From the NCBI GenBank assembly GCA_937900755.1, contig CALCDN010000264.1, forward strand, positions 1 through 14,898: a DNA stretch of 14,898 nucleotides, written 5' to 3'. The notes below the pieces were generated by a model, which was given only the letters and a program-made list of their open reading frames with translations, made no database searches and was not told the DNA's origin. Shown piece by piece: positions 14,814 through 14,898 of the stretch. The position numbers and the translations under genes were made by a program. The stretch is from an uncultured Acetobacter sp. Its GTDB lineage: Bacteria > Pseudomonadota > Alphaproteobacteria > Acetobacterales > Acetobacteraceae. The number at the start of each line of letters is the position of its first letter. Positions within the stretch are counted from its first letter, which is position 1.

Positions 14814-14898
14814 GCGTCGCGGGTTCCCGTGGCGCTGCCAGAATTCTGGTGTCCGATGGGGCCACCGCCAGCAAGAGTGCGCCGCCTGTGGCTGAAAA
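14810..14898 (-). CDS. Possible 3' end of an upstream minus-strand gene (partial)
   Basis: One minus-strand frame is open from the window edge and ends in TGA at 14810-14812. That overlaps the lipoprotein ATG in the ATGA arrangement common in bacterial operons. The visible end is about 28 residues (ending SGSATGTRDA), too short to recognise. A second minus-strand frame is also open through here without a stop, so coding in this frame is a guess from the overlap. Confidence 0.3.
   Translation of the reverse strand, partial: FSHRRRTLAGGGPIGHQNSGSATGTRDA

Noticed and set aside
1..14898. Search by eye for tRNA, rRNA, CRISPR arrays, transposases, integrases and defence genes
   Set aside because: Nothing convincing was found. 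The intergenic regions are short and hold only simple hairpins, and every substantial gene has a housekeeping, envelope or unknown assignment.

Overview
The window looks like a chromosomal segment of an acetic acid bacterium (Acetobacteraceae; a Komagataeibacter, Gluconacetobacter, Acetobacter or Gluconobacter relative). The reasons are the GC-rich coding style, a transaldolase fused to glucose-6-phosphate isomerase, a short Gnd of the NAD-preferring type beside it, and the operon order tkt, tal-pgi, gnd, HAD hydrolase. This assignment comes from family knowledge; no search was run.

Region 1 (3-7035, minus strand) is a pentose phosphate operon. Transketolase (tkt) comes first, then a 951-residue Tal-Pgi fusion, a 332-residue 6-phosphogluconate dehydrogenase and a Cof-type HAD phosphatase. 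Together they carry 6-phosphogluconate to ribulose 5-phosphate, rearrange the sugars and return fructose 6-phosphate to glucose 6-phosphate. That suits an organism that runs the oxidative pentose phosphate route as a cycle. Three of the four genes have an inverted repeat just upstream of the ribosome binding site.

Region 2 (7036-10795) starts with a 344-base divergent intergenic region. A run of plus-strand genes follows: an ankyrin-repeat protein, hisC, a 91-residue basic coiled-coil protein of unknown role, and a CorA/ZntB-type metal transporter with a TTG start. Terminator-like hairpins follow the ankyrin gene, the coiled-coil gene and the transporter gene. The first of them lies only 18 bases from the probable hisC start.

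Region 3 (about 10960-12100, plus strand) is strikingly AT-rich. It holds one multi-spanning membrane protein gene, probably acquired by transfer.

Region 4 (12100-14898) concerns the cell envelope. A lipoprotein lytic transglycosylase with a C-terminal SPOR domain (plus strand) converges on an unrecognised lipoprotein gene (minus strand). As read, the lipoprotein frame runs about 440 bases antisense into the transglycosylase gene. A one-base gain in a six-base homopolymer would instead end it just before an inverted repeat between the two genes, so I think the sequence carries a frameshift or a sequencing error there. The last 89 bases may hold the 3' end of another minus-strand gene that overlaps the lipoprotein start.

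I saw no tRNA, rRNA, CRISPR array, transposase, phage gene or defence system.
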